A DNA stretch of 64,000 nucleotides from Ceratotherium simum simum (Eukaryota; Chordata; Mammalia; Perissodactyla; Rhinocerotidae): the NCBI RefSeq assembly GCF_000283155.1, contig NW_004454163.1, forward strand, positions 6,353,830-6,417,829, given 5' to 3'. How positions within the stretch are numbered: the first letter of the stretch is position 1; each line of letters opens with the position of its first letter. Position numbers and translations under genes: made by a program. The notes beneath the pieces are model-generated. The model was given only the letters and a program-made list of their open reading frames with translations. It made no database searches and had not been told where the DNA came from. Shown in pieces: positions 11,513 to 21,599 of the stretch.

Positions 11513-12628
11513 GATGGAGTCTCTCACTAGCTCAATTCACACTGCTCACCATTTATACAGCAGCCCACAGCTGCATACATGGCTGTTATGCCAGTAAGTT
11601 GTGTTTATACGTGAGTGGGCCCCAGTCACTGCTGAAGGCAGTCTCACAGAAATATCTGGGATAGGATATTTCCACAAGGGAAAGGAAGGAAGGTAGGATA
11701 ATCATACTGTGTGTCCTTCACCCTTGCCAGGTCCCTGAATTAGCACTGAGTGCTTCCCAATGCAATGCACCATCTTGATTTATTACCAAGGAGGTATCAG
11801 TTTTATGGGAGGAGGATGGAGTTTAATTTAGAACACACTGAAACTTCTAGGCTAGTGGGAAATTCAGTGGAAATGCCTAGCAGGTAATTGGTAATGCAGA
11901 AATGGGGCTTGGAAACAGGTTAAGAATGTAGGTATAGATTTAGAAGTAATCTCCACACACTTGCAAGTTGATCGTAAGACATGGATAAAATTTCCAAGGG
12001 AAATGGCAGAAAGTGAGAAAAATAAAAAGCCAAGAAATGAGTCTCAGGAAACACTCACATTTGGGGGGCAGAAGAGAAGCAAGGAAGGGTGATATGAGAA
12101 CTATGATGACAATACCCATTCATTTTGAGAGCTAAGAATACCATATCTTCATTAATAAATTCATTTAAATTTAAATTTCAAGGTTTTTAATGAGGATAAA
12201 AAATGTACTACTCCTTCACAATCCATTTACTCTCTCAGATATTAAAATAGATTACCCATCCGACAGGCAGCTGGATATTATCTGTACTAAAAAGCAAAAT
12301 GATTTTTTAATTCAATGTCCCAGAACTAATTTATCAAGATTTAAAGTTTTGCAGAAGAAACAGAACTTTTAAACTCATATGGTTTGCTCTGCATTACAGT
12401 CATTCAGCTCTTCAACAAACTTAGTCTACACATCTGGCCCATGCGAGGCACTACGGGGGGGGGGGCAGTTGTCCTTCTTTGGCAGACTGCCTCATCCCCT
12501 GCGCCCATTTCATGCACTGCTCCCCCTGCCGGTGTGTTGGGCTTTATGCCAGCTTTGCTCCTGCAAGGATGACCCCATGAGTTATAATTAGCTAACATTT
12601 TCTAAACCCGAAGTCTGTGTGTCAGGCA
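11513..12628. other. Unique sequence, no gene seen; G11 tract
   Basis: Intergenic or intronic. Notable only for an uninterrupted G run at about 12,455-12,465. Three overlapping short frames near 12,379-12,598 arise around that GC-richer patch and show no splice signals or start context. Confidence 0.45.
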
Positions 12629-12644
12629 CTACACTAGGTTTTTT

Positions 12645-12955
12645 TTGTTTTTTGTTTTGTCTTGTGAGGGAGATCAGCCCTGAGCTAACATCCATGCTAA
12701 TCCTCCTCTTTTTTTTTTTTTTTTTTTTGCTGAGGAAGACCGGCTCTGAGCTAACATCTATTGCCAATCCTCCTTTTTTTCCCCGAAGCCCCAGTAGATA
12801 GTTGTATGTCATAGTTGCACATCCTTCTAGTTGCTGTATGTGGGATGCAGCCTCAGCATGGCCGGACAAGCAGTGCGTGGGTGCGCACCCGGGATCCGAA
12901 CACAGGCCGCCAGTAGCCAGCGCGCGCACTTAAGCGCTAAGCCACCGGCCTGGCC
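12645..12955 (-). mobile_element. ERE SINE with double tail, perfect 16-bp target-site duplication
   Basis: Minus-strand ERE. Head at the right (reverse of GGCCNGGCCGG at about 12,944-12,955), reverse B box GGATCCGAACA at 12,890-12,900, then body. It carries two tail modules separated by a T-run: 'gctgaggaagaccggctctg' (12,729-12,748) and a second 'gagggagatcagccctgagc' (12,664-12,684), each followed by a 'ctaacatc' segment. The duplication CTACACTAGGTTTTTT occurs at 12,629-12,644 and 12,956-12,971 without mismatch, so the two tails were inserted as one unit. Confidence 0.95.
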
Positions 12956-12971
12956 CTACACTAGGTTTTTT

Positions 12972-13135
12972 ATACAAGCTTTCTCACTTAATCTTCAAGA
13001 TTCAGGTGGATATTAGTTATCATCCCTATTTTATACCTTGGGAGGCTTAAACGTTAAGAATCTTGCCTAAGGCCACACAGCTGTTTAAGTGATGCTGTCA
13101 GGACTCAAAATAGGCTAGCCAATGCCATAGTGGGT
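12972..13135 (+). repeat. Ancient mammalian repeat ('cacacagct' type)
   Basis: The order 'atccctattttataccttgg', 'gaatcttgcctaaggccaca' and 'cagctgtttaagtgatgc' follows the common dispersed sequence 'ccccattttacagatgagga ... acttgcccaaggtcacacag'. The same family recurs near 28,010, 40,790, 43,860, 54,970 and 63,600 in this window. Subfamily not assigned. Confidence 0.6.
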
Positions 13136-13145
13136 GCTCTGAGCC

Positions 13146-13318
13146 TTGCTACTAAAAGTGTGGTCCTCAAACCAGCAGCGCTGACATTACCTGCGAGTTT
13201 GCTAGAAATGCAGCAGCTCAGGTCCAACCCCAGACCTAGGCAATTAGAATTTGGTTTTAAAACAAGGCCCCCAGGTGATCCCTCTGCACACTAAAGTTTG
13301 GGAAGCACTGTGCTAAGT
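13146..13318. mobile_element. MER5-like hAT-Charlie nonautonomous DNA transposon
   Basis: Nearly full-length MER5A-type element, recognised from 'aaagtgtggtcctcaaacca', 'agaaatgcagcagctcaggt', 'ccaaccccagacctag' and the terminal 'taaagtttgggaagcactgt'. Relatives occur at 22,490-22,645 and 29,035-29,200. Confidence 0.85.
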
Positions 13319-13559
13319 CACGCCACTATGCAGACTTCATTTTAATGGATGCTGGGGAGATGGAGCTAATCTTTCCCCTGAGTTGCAATTTGGGGGGAAA
13401 AGGTCTGTTTGTGTTCTCCAAGGGCAAAAGGAAGGATTCAGATAACAGGTTCCTGCAGTTTCAAACACTGGAGATCAGCAAGGGTCGGGACTACTTCCAA
13501 AAGCAGCAGATCCTGAGCTGAAGCTTGAAGCCAGGCAATTTTCTCAATTCATTTCATTA

Positions 13560-13810
13560 AAAACGGGTGCTGTTCCAAATGGACAAGTGCCCACATCAAT
13601 AATCTGGAATTTGCTTCTCCAGCCTGGATTCCATTTCCCAAATAGAATCCAAATATCAACAGCACCAAAAAGCAGATTTAAAAGCTTAATAAAACTTGCT
13701 ATTATTGCATTGTTAATTATATTGTTCGGCTTAGAATTACCTAGTGTAATTAATAACGCTCATGACAAAACTAGTTGGCCCCCCATTATTAATTGTTCTC
13801 CAGGAATGAG
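13560..13810. promoter_or_regulatory. TAATTA-rich block next to CpG island, candidate conserved regulatory element
   Basis: Contains TTAATTA at 13,713-13,719, TAATTAAT at 13,747-13,754 and ATTATTAATT at about 13,785-13,794, all homeodomain-type cores, plus 'aagcttaataaaacttgcta' and 'ctcatgacaaaactagttgg'. It carries no recognised repeat although both sides are repeat-bearing. Its position directly upstream of the CpG island suggests a proximal enhancer or part of the promoter. Conservation is inferred from the texture only and has not been tested. Confidence 0.45.
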
Positions 13811-13849
13811 TACAAACGCTTGGTGTAAAAAGCAGGTGCACGCGGTTGG

Positions 13850-15660
13850 TGTGAAGACCCCCAGCCCAGCTCTTTTTACCGGCTGGCACTTTATTTCGGG
13901 TCACCAACTCACCCTGGCTTCCTAGGGCCCTAAGCAGCTTGCCACCTTCCAACTGACCCGCCGGCAGGTCACTCCGGACCTGCCCAGACCTCTCCTCAGC
14001 TGGGGTCCCCACCTGCACCCCCCACCCCCGGGAAGGGGTGGCGCTGGCCCGGCTTTCGGGGGTGGATTCGCGGAGCGGCCTCAGTGGCAGATGACGAGTC
14101 ACGTGTGGCGGTGGGGGCGGAGCGGGGCGGGCCGGGTGGGTGGAGAAAACAAAGCCCCCAGCTGTCAGTAGAGGAAGGAGGCGGCAGCGCCGGAGCAGGT
14201 GAGTCAAGTGCATTTAAAGCGGTACCGCCCTGGCGCATCCCCACACCCCCTGCCCTGGCGCAGTCCCTCCCAGGCCGAGCCCTGGCCGCGCCTCCTCCCG
14301 CCGCCGGGGGGCTGCAGCCTGCCGGTCGCGGAACGAGCGAGACCGGGGGTCTCTGAGCCCAGCAAAAAGTTGTGCAGCGGTCGGCGCCGCGGCCGCGGCG
14401 TGTGCACCCCCTGCGCTCCTGCGGGGCCTCATCTCTCCTTCGGGGCCCCAGTGCTGCGCACCCCGGGAAAGGGGAGGGAGTCGGGGCTGCCACGCTGGCG
14501 GAAGCAAAGTGCACTGGCTCGGGAGGTGAGGACTGTCCGGGACCCGGACACTTGGCGCTGGTGAAGAAGGGGGTCTCGCGGGTGCGCGCCCGCAGCGCAC
14601 GGAGCTAGAGGAGCCAGAGTTGGGGCTCCGGGACTCAGAACTGGGGGCGCCGGCAGGGGCTGTGCGCTTCGGGGCAGACCAGGAAGTGCAGCGCTCCGCC
14701 GCCCGCCGGTTGGGGAGCAAACCCTGGACCCCGGCCCTGCCGCCGTCCCCGTGCTTCCCCTCCGGCGGAGATGAGCCCACCTCTCCCTCCTGCGACAACG
14801 GCTTCTGCTCGTGTTCCTGACGCCTGGGACTCGGGAGCTAGGCCGGTGGAAAAGAGAGCGGGTTGTTATTCTGAGCCCAAGTGGTTCTGCAGGGAGCACC
14901 CTGCGCGCAGGGCCAGGGCTACTCAGCGACTCCCCACTGTGCTGCTATAGGCAATTCTTCAGCCCACCCTTAGAAAGGCTGCGCCGAGGCCAGAAATCCC
15001 ACCAAGGGCCAGAAGGAGGGGTGCGCACAGAAAGACTCTCCCCTCTGAACCCGGAGCGCTCGGTAATGTGGACTCTCAGGCCTCGAAAGGGCTAGTGGAT
15101 TTGGGCACCCCTTGAGTCACTTTGCCAGTCCTGTGCCAAGGGCCGCTCAGCGCAAAGGGCAGGGCTGTAACCTCAGAGGAGGGGGCGCTGGAGCCATTTG
15201 ATCAGGAGGAGCCTTTGTCTTAACCCCCAGTCCCCTTCTGCTAGTCCTCGCTGGGTCAGTAGCGCGTGGAGTAATTAATATTCCGAACATTAGCCGTCCT
15301 TTCGCTTCGGCACCAGCCAACACTGCTGTCCCCTCCCTGCGGGTTTTCTCCATCACTTGCTCACGTTCTCTCCTCCAAAAACATGGAACGTCGTCCGGAC
15401 CCACTAGGCAAGTGGAGGTCCCTAAACGCACCATAATGCAGTCAGGTAAAATCAAGGGTTAAGTGTTCAAACCTACCCCCGCCCGCCGCCCGCAAGGAGA
15501 CGGAAGAACTTTTTTGATTAGCATAGTATCTGCCCTCGGGCCGCTCTGTGAGTCGGCGGTTCGGTCCCAGCCGGGGTGAAGCGTGCACTCCAGTCTTGGT
15601 TGAGGTTTGACGCAGCACCTGCTTCTAATCTGAGAGGAACAGAGGCTTACAACTTTGCCG
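13850..15660. promoter_or_regulatory. CpG island with likely promoter of an unidentified transcript
   Basis: A sharp rise in GC and CpG against an AT-rich background, densest at 13,900-14,800. It includes an E-box CACGTG at 14,100-14,105 preceded by a TGACGAGTCA-like site, GC boxes (GGGGGCGG near 14,113 and GGGGCGGG near 14,124), and an E-box/TALE-type CAGCTGTCA at 14,159-14,167. No TATA box is placed near the inferred exon, as is usual for CpG-island promoters. Several long frames on both strands through the island (up to about 194 codons) are low-complexity Pro/Ala/Arg/Ser-rich products of GC content, with no recognisable domain. The gene served by the promoter is not identified. Confidence 0.75.
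14133..14198 (+). other. Candidate first exon (probably noncoding) ending in a strong splice donor
   Basis: The donor is GGAGCAG|GTGAGT, cutting after 14,198, a near-consensus 5' splice site about 65 bases downstream of two GC boxes and an E-box. The start is not defined by sequence; 14,133 is chosen only as the base after the GC-box cluster. No ATG with a continuing frame lies in this segment, so it would be 5' untranslated. Downstream candidate acceptors on the same strand lie at 16,441, 21,494 and 37,102. An alternative is a minus-strand transcript using the donor at 13,913. Confidence 0.4.
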
Positions 15661-15968
15661 AACAAGACACTGTGGAATGAAACAGAACAGAAATCAAAAG
15701 GTAAACCGAAAGAATAGCAACATTTGAGACTCTTCCCTTGGACTATTTAGCAAGCAAAGGGGGGGATGGTCCTTGTCTAGCCAATGTCTCTTCTGGAAAT
15801 GCCCCCTTGCTTTTCTAGCGTTCTTTGCTGCCTAACTAGTTAAGGTATCAGTTAGAGGCTATGTGTCAGTAGATCTCCAAGATAGGAGGTTAGGAGCCCA
15901 CCGAGTGGTCGTTAGGTAAGCTTAACTAGTGGGTTTCATTTGCGTGGAAAGAGCGATGCTTCTCCAAT
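15661..15968. other. CpG-island shore, no gene seen
   Basis: Falling GC content. A weak exon-like segment (acceptor 'cttgcttttctag' ending about 15,819, donor 'cgttag|gtaagc' near 15,914) is present but carries several stops in all frames, and I do not call it. Confidence 0.4.
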
Positions 15969-16246
15969 GCAAAGGTTCCTAAACTTTGCCGCCTGTTATT
16001 AGAATCACCTGGGGAGCTTTGAAAAATCCTGATGTCTATGTCTCGTCCCAACCCGTTTAAATCAGACTGTTTGGAGATGAGAGCCAGGCATCTTTTTTTT
16101 TTTTTTTTTTTTTTTGAATGATATGCTAAATTATACTTTTTCCAGCTCAGTAAGTTTTTAGCATTAGAAAGAGATGCAATCTTTTTTTTTTTTTTTTTTT
16201 TTTAATCTCCAGGTGATTCCATTGGGCAGCGAAGTTTGAGAGCTGA
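15969..16246. mobile_element. MER5-like element split by a poly-T-flanked insertion
   Basis: The outer parts read as one MER5-type element: 'aggttcctaaactttgccgc ... attagaatcacctggggagc' on the left, and 'tctccaggtgattccattgg ... gaagtttgagagc' on the right. Between them, 16,091-16,203 holds a T-run of about 20, a 67-base non-T segment, and a second T-run of about 20. The inserted 67 bases are not tRNA, U6, 7SL or ERE sequence as far as I can see. Confidence 0.65.
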
Positions 16247-16441
16247 CGCAAACGAAGAGTTCGGTGGCCAGCAGCTGCAGGCGTAGCAAGACAAGATGCC
16301 AGTTTAACTACTCGGGTGGGTGGGGGGAAAAGACGCTGAAACTGGGGTGCCGCTGACGAAAGCCCGAGGGCAGGGGCCTGTCATCTGGCAGCTTGGCTGT
16401 CCTTGACACCTGCCACATCATTTCTCACCCTCTCTGCCTAG

Positions 16442-16593
16442 GGTCTGCTTCTTATTGGAAAGATCGAAGTTCACTGTCAGTGCCTGGTTTCTGCACGGTT
16501 GTTAAGGAGACGGGTAGCAACTTTCATCCCTGTGATGACTCACCAGTAGCAGGCAGTGGGGACACCCAGCAGAAACTAACTCGGAGCAGCCTG
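16442..16593 (+). other. Exon-like segment, 152 nt, unverified
   Basis: The acceptor tract 'catttctcaccctctctgcctag' ends at 16,441 and the donor CTG|GTGAGT cuts after 16,593. One of the three frames is open throughout (50 codons after two leading bases, ending at a codon boundary); the other two contain stops. The segment holds two AP-1 heptamers (TGACTCA at 16,536-16,542, TGAGTCA at 16,595-16,601 across the donor), so it could instead be a regulatory element. No protein family is recognised in the open frame. Confidence 0.3.
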
Positions 16594-16659
16594 GTGAGTC
16601 AGCAGACTGCACTCCAAGGCGGCGCCCCGGGAATAAGAAGTAATTACATCGAGTAGCTT

Positions 16660-17165
16660 ATTGACGCGCACTGTTTTACGCTTTAAAAAGATATTTGAAT
16701 ATCTGATCAGGATCTGTTTCCTTGTGGGAGCCGCTCCCTTTTCCAGCGCCCTAGTCTACCTGCTTCATATAATGCTCTCTCCTATTAGAAAGGGAATATA
16801 AAGCCAACTAGACATCTTGTAATTTCCTTAGTGGGAGGCACATAAAAAAAAAAAATGCTGGAAAAGTGTGAACTGGTTTGGGTTATTTCAATAATGCGAT
16901 GTGGAGAGGATGAATTTGCAGTACATAAATTTTGAATACAAATTTTGATTACACATTCAGGGTGGATTAAAGGACCAGTTTAAATAGAAACGGCTACACC
17001 TAACATTTTACATGAAATTTAGTTTGCTATTAACCAAAGGTTTCTTGCTTTAAAGAAAACCATCCCCAAGACATGGCCCTAATAAGATAACCTCCTTAAA
17101 GATGTACACAGTTTATTAAATAAACTTACTTTTCTTATTTTTATTACTATTATCTTAAATTTTTA
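16660..17165. other. Unique intron-like sequence, no gene seen
   Basis: AT-rich, no recognised repeat and no paired splice signals. A short A-run is present near 16,840-16,855. Confidence 0.45.
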
Positions 17166-17440
17166 TACTTCTCCTTCATTATTCTTTGTATCCCCATAGC
17201 TCTCTCTACCGTTGTCTAAATGCTTTCTTCCCCATTCTCAGTATCTTTAAGGGGGGACAACAGTGCCTGGCACATAGCAAGCATTCAATATCATCAGCTA
17301 TTGTACTTTGTTAGAACCTCTCGTCGCCCCTATGTACCCTGCTTGGTATTCTATTATCTCTTAGGGGCCTTTATGTCACAGCCCCCATAGCACAGAGCAC
17401 AAGGCCTTTGGTGTTGTCGATGCTACTTGTTTGTACTGAG
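17166..17440 (+). repeat. L2 LINE fragments
   Basis: The module 'acagtgcctggcacatagca|agcattcaatatc' (17,261-17,292) is the classic L2 3' end. Preceding text is L2-like. A second related piece follows at 17,320-17,440 ('ggcctttatgtcacagcccc ... agagcacaaggcc'). Confidence 0.65.
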
Positions 17441-19156
17441 TGTTATCAGAAGATGGGGAGAACATTGGTAAGCAAAGCATCCTGAGTACATTCAGTTTTG
17501 TTATTTTCCAAAACAGACATTATGGATATGTAGGAGCCAAAGTTCTGTTATAATTCTTAATTGCTGTAAAAGCGTAGCTCATTTGTTGACTTACGTTTTT
17601 ATGCAAAACAATTTAACATTCTGAATGTAACTAATATTTGTTATAATACTTAACCACATTCTCATGGGTCGAAGATTCACTTCACAAAATTTCGCTCTCT
17701 ACCCATTATGGAAAAAACACATATTCAACTATGTGGATGCCTAAAGGAATTCATTCAGCTAGGAGAGTTATTTCAGAGTAGGACAAATGCCAGGTTAAGA
17801 GTTAAACAGCTTTTATTGTCATCTGCCTGTACTAAAAATAGCACAAGTACATTTAAATAGCCAACATATTTAAAAATGGGAAGTTGGATGTATTCTTTGA
17901 CAGATATCACCAAAAATAAGTGTTAAGAATTTCCAAAGGCCAAAATGATGTAAATGAACCTATTCTTATTTCTGTGTAGCTTAGAAAAGGCACTGGGGTT
18001 GTGCTTCTGAAATTCCAACCCCTTTTTTGGGAGGCGGTAAGATGTTGAAAGGCTGAAAGCTAGTCTAGAAAAATGGGACTAATCCAGATTAATCAGAGGA
18101 TGGTATAAACCACCTCTGTAATATTTATAATTAGGCCAAAAAGGGTGAGGTAGAAAGAAAGGATGTCATCCAATTTTAGAAGCTCTGAAGTTCTTGAGAA
18201 CCACCCAGTCTTATTACCTTAAATTTATAGAGCCCTTTGGTCTTATTAATGTATCAGGGCTTAAATATAATGGGGTAGATAGTATTCCCATGTGACAAAT
18301 AGCAAAAGTAAGTCCAAAAATTAAATGATCTTCCAAAGCGGAGAGAAACCGTAAGTACTAACTCCTTTTCCAGTGGCTATTATATCATACTGCTGTTTCT
18401 TGAATAGGTTTTGATGTAATCCTGCCTGGAGGTTTCGGCTAGACAATCCCACTTCTAATTATTTCCTCCCTCCTCAAAATAGGGGAAACTATTCACATAC
18501 ATCATACTGTCACTGACTTTATTCTTCAATAATCAACCTTTGGACCAGGCCAACCCAAAACAATCTGAGCCATCATTACCATCTTATCCAGATAACAAAA
18601 GTAAGAGGTTTAAAATCTTTGCCTAAATCATAGAAGCATAAACTCTCTTGTTTTAAGGGCCCTTAAAACATACCATCCAACATGTTGGTTAGTCATACCA
18701 TTCAACAAAAGCTTAAATGCCCTGTACAGCATCTTTACTAAATAGTCCTCAAACTTATGCTTAAATGTCTCCCTCACAGCACATGTCAAGCATGGGAGGC
18801 TCTCTGCAGCATTCACCTACTGGAGACCACAAACAATAAGTCTAACTCTCTTACATATTCACCTGCAACCATCCTAAACATTTAAAGTGAATTTATTCTC
18901 CGTAATCAGGAAAATCTGTCTACAGTATTTCAAATCTATTAATTGCACAAAATTTTTGCTCCAAATTGCAACCATAAATTTCAAGAGAAGTGCTCAAAAT
19001 TGTGGTTTGTTACCCCAGGGCCTTACAGAATACAATTATTGGTAAATTTGCTTCCAACAAACCTAATAATCTACACAGTTCAAAAATGACTACTGACAAA
19101 CTTTGTACAATGGCATTAAGCTTCTGTTGAGTTGAAACCCACGACTCCATCTGTCT
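17441..19156. other. Unique intron-like sequence, no gene seen
   Basis: No confident repeat apart from a decayed 'gagagaaaccgtaagtacta'-type ancient fragment near 18,260-18,370. The short minus-strand frame at 18,628-18,816 has no support. Confidence 0.45.
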
Positions 19157-19465
19157 CAGGGATCAGCAAACTGTGGCCCACTGTCTGTGTATGGCTTGTG
19201 AGCTAAGATTGGTTTTTGTATTTTTTAATGGTTGAAAACGTATCAAAAGAAGAAAAATATTTGAGGATCCTTTAAAATTATATGAAATTCAAATTTCTGT
19301 GTCCAAAAGTTTTATTGGACTACAGCCATACTTATTTGCTTACATCTTGTCTATGGCTGCTTTTGTGCTACTGCAGCAGAGTGCAATAGTTGCACTGAAA
19401 ATCACATGGGCCATAAAGCCTAAAATATTTACTGAATATTTACAGACAAGGTTTGCAGATCCTTG
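19157..19465 (+). mobile_element. hAT-type nonautonomous DNA transposon remnant
   Basis: Begins 'cagggatcagcaaactgtgg', contains 'agttttattggactacagcc' and 'tcttgtctatggctgctttt', and ends 'aaggtttgcagatccttg'. The ends are inverted with respect to each other (CAGGGATCAGCAAACT versus AGGTTTGCAGATCCTTG). A second, opposite-orientation copy lies at 38,757-38,961. Subfamily not named. Confidence 0.8.
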
Positions 19466-19772
19466 ATTTTTTCCAGTTCAACATACTTAAGTTTTAAATG
19501 AGAATTTGCTCACTTAAAGCCTTAGTCTTTTTTCAGTTTTTTTCCCTTTAGAGAAGGGAAAAAATTTGTTTCCAAGCATAGGTCAATAATCACTAAAGAT
19601 AGTTTAGTTCCATATCCCCTTTTGCAAAAGCAGTACAATTCTAAATAATATATGAATTTTAGTGATATGGTCAACCATAAAACTTATGAACCTAAATAAG
19701 CCCAAACAGTGCAGTACTAACTTACATTGAGCTACATCACTGTTTCCAGAGTTCTAGAAAATGGGAAAACAC

Positions 19773-19840
19773 TGGCTGTCATAGACTTCATAGACAAAAT
19801 ATATTGTGGCTGTCATAGACTTCATAGACAAAATATATTG
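19773..19840. repeat. Perfect 34-bp tandem duplication
   Basis: The 34-base unit beginning TGGCTGTCATAGACTTCA at 19,773-19,806 is repeated exactly at 19,807-19,840. Absence of mismatches points to a recent duplication. It makes part of an apparent 69-codon frame, which is therefore not evidence of coding. Confidence 0.95.
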
Positions 19841-21494
19841 TGGAAACTTGCTGCTTTTGGATATAGCACTACTCTTCTAAAGTATACATTTAAGGTAAAT
19901 TGCTGGCTACTTACAAAGGCAATGATCATTAAATAATAAGCAGATATACATATACTCACTCACATTACTAAAGGTTGACATAATACCATGGAGAATTTAG
20001 TTTGAAATTTCCAAATTCAAAAATAGATCAATTTATGATCCAGAAATTCAAATTATTTGCCTTCTGCCCAAGACTGAACAGATTCCAATTAAGATTCTAG
20101 AAAGACTATTTGAAAGAACAATAACTACATTGATAGGAACTCGTCTTAATTTTTTACTGTGTTGCCTTTCATAAAATTTCCTTCAGTTAAGAGAACTTCC
20201 TCTTTTTGATGACTTGTGAATACCACAGACCGTTTGCAAATGAGTTTCACTTAGATAAACGAAGCAACTTTAAGTGTTATATATAACTGGTGTCCTCCTC
20301 ATCCTTTCCAGAATCAGTACACCTACAATTTAGAGACCAAAAAAAAAGAGGGGTTCCTTTCTCACTAAATCAAACAATGCCGTATAAATAATGTGAAGTT
20401 TGAGGTACCTGAGATCAACTAAATCATTTCTAAAGACAAACAAAAAAAATTGTTAGTGTATTTAATCCCATCCTAGGGCTATTGGTAGTAATGCTATGTA
20501 GATAACTCCCAAGGTAACTTAACCCACTATTGCTCCTGATAGAGTAATTGGGGAGGGAGAGACGGGGGGACAACTGAAGACAGATTGTATAACTCCTCTG
20601 CTGGCTGGGTGAGGAACCAGTTTAAGTGAAATTAACTTTCCTCCCTTATAATTTAGACTTCACATTTTTACTAAATACATTTTGGTTAATATAGCTTATG
20701 CTATACATATATCACTTGTAGTTCTCTCCAAAGTAGTTCCTAAATTAGGAACTAATTGGATTTACTATATTTTTACCAGAGTAGGGAATTCATAATTGTC
20801 AATTGCTTAAACACGGGCAAAAACTCTAAAGCATTTTGCTAACAGGCAAACCTTGGTTCTAACTTAGAATTAATTATAAACACCACAGCAGGAATGACGA
20901 TTGGTATTTGAAGTTGGTAGGAGAAGGTAAAATAAGCAAGAAAACGCAGCTGGAAAATGAAGCGATTCCTTTTAGTTTTGCTAGAGTATCTGAAACTTTC
21001 TATTGGCTGTCACACATAAAGGTGAAATCAAAGGACTAGAGTACCCTCTTTCAAAGCTGGTAAAGGCTGCTTGTAACAACTGATAAGCAAGAGGTACAAG
21101 AGTGCCTGCAACCACCTTACACTTTCCTTCCTTCTGTCAAAGATAATCTTAAATCCAATCACTTGCCAACAGTTGATCTATTAAGAAGAACCTTTCATGA
21201 TTCTAACCAAGAAAGCACTATCTCCGTTTTTCCACTGAGCTTCCTCAGCCCTCCAAAAGTGGAAAAGAGAGGGAGTAGAAGAAAAACCTTCCTGCGTTGC
21301 CCCACCTGGTCCTTCCCTGGAAAGGAAGCTATTGATATAAGACACTTTTTAGCTTAGCTTCCAGCCTGCCCTCTTTTTTTAAGTGTGGTCTTCTGGGCAC
21401 AAATCTCCTAAAATGAGTTTCCACGAATCAACAGCAGTAATAACCAAGCCCTCTATGTGGTATTGGCAAATCCAGAAAGCAATTCTCTTTGCAG
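19841..21494. other. Unique intron-like sequence, no gene seen
   Basis: AT-rich sequence without a clear repeat. GC rises somewhat near 21,150-21,350, where a 64-codon frame (21,163-21,357) lacks splice or start signals. Confidence 0.4.
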
Positions 21495-21569
21495 TGGGAA
21501 TGTTTAAACAACACTATCAATGAGTCTATTAATTCTCCATCCCAGCATCTGCTCTCTCAGCACTTCAAG
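21495..21569 (+). other. Exon-like segment, 75 nt, unverified
   Basis: Acceptor 'caattctctttgcag' ends at 21,494 and donor CACTTCAAG|GTAAGT cuts after 21,569. Length is a multiple of three and frame 1 is open (25 codons), while frames 2 and 3 hit stops early. The upstream pyrimidine tract is short. Joined to the segment at 16,442-16,593 it keeps the same reading frame. No homology recognised. Confidence 0.28.
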
Positions 21570-21599
21570 GTAAGTTAGACTTGGGGGTATGCTGTTATC

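Noticed and set aside
13996..14899. Long overlapping frames in the CpG island, up to about 194 codons, mostly on the minus strand
   Set aside because: GC-rich DNA has few stops. The products are low-complexity Pro/Ala/Arg/Ser sequences, several frames and both strands are open at once, and no domain is seen.
15820..15914. Exon-like segment with GTAAGC donor
   Set aside because: Stops in all three frames and an ordinary acceptor. Could be noncoding, but too weak to call.
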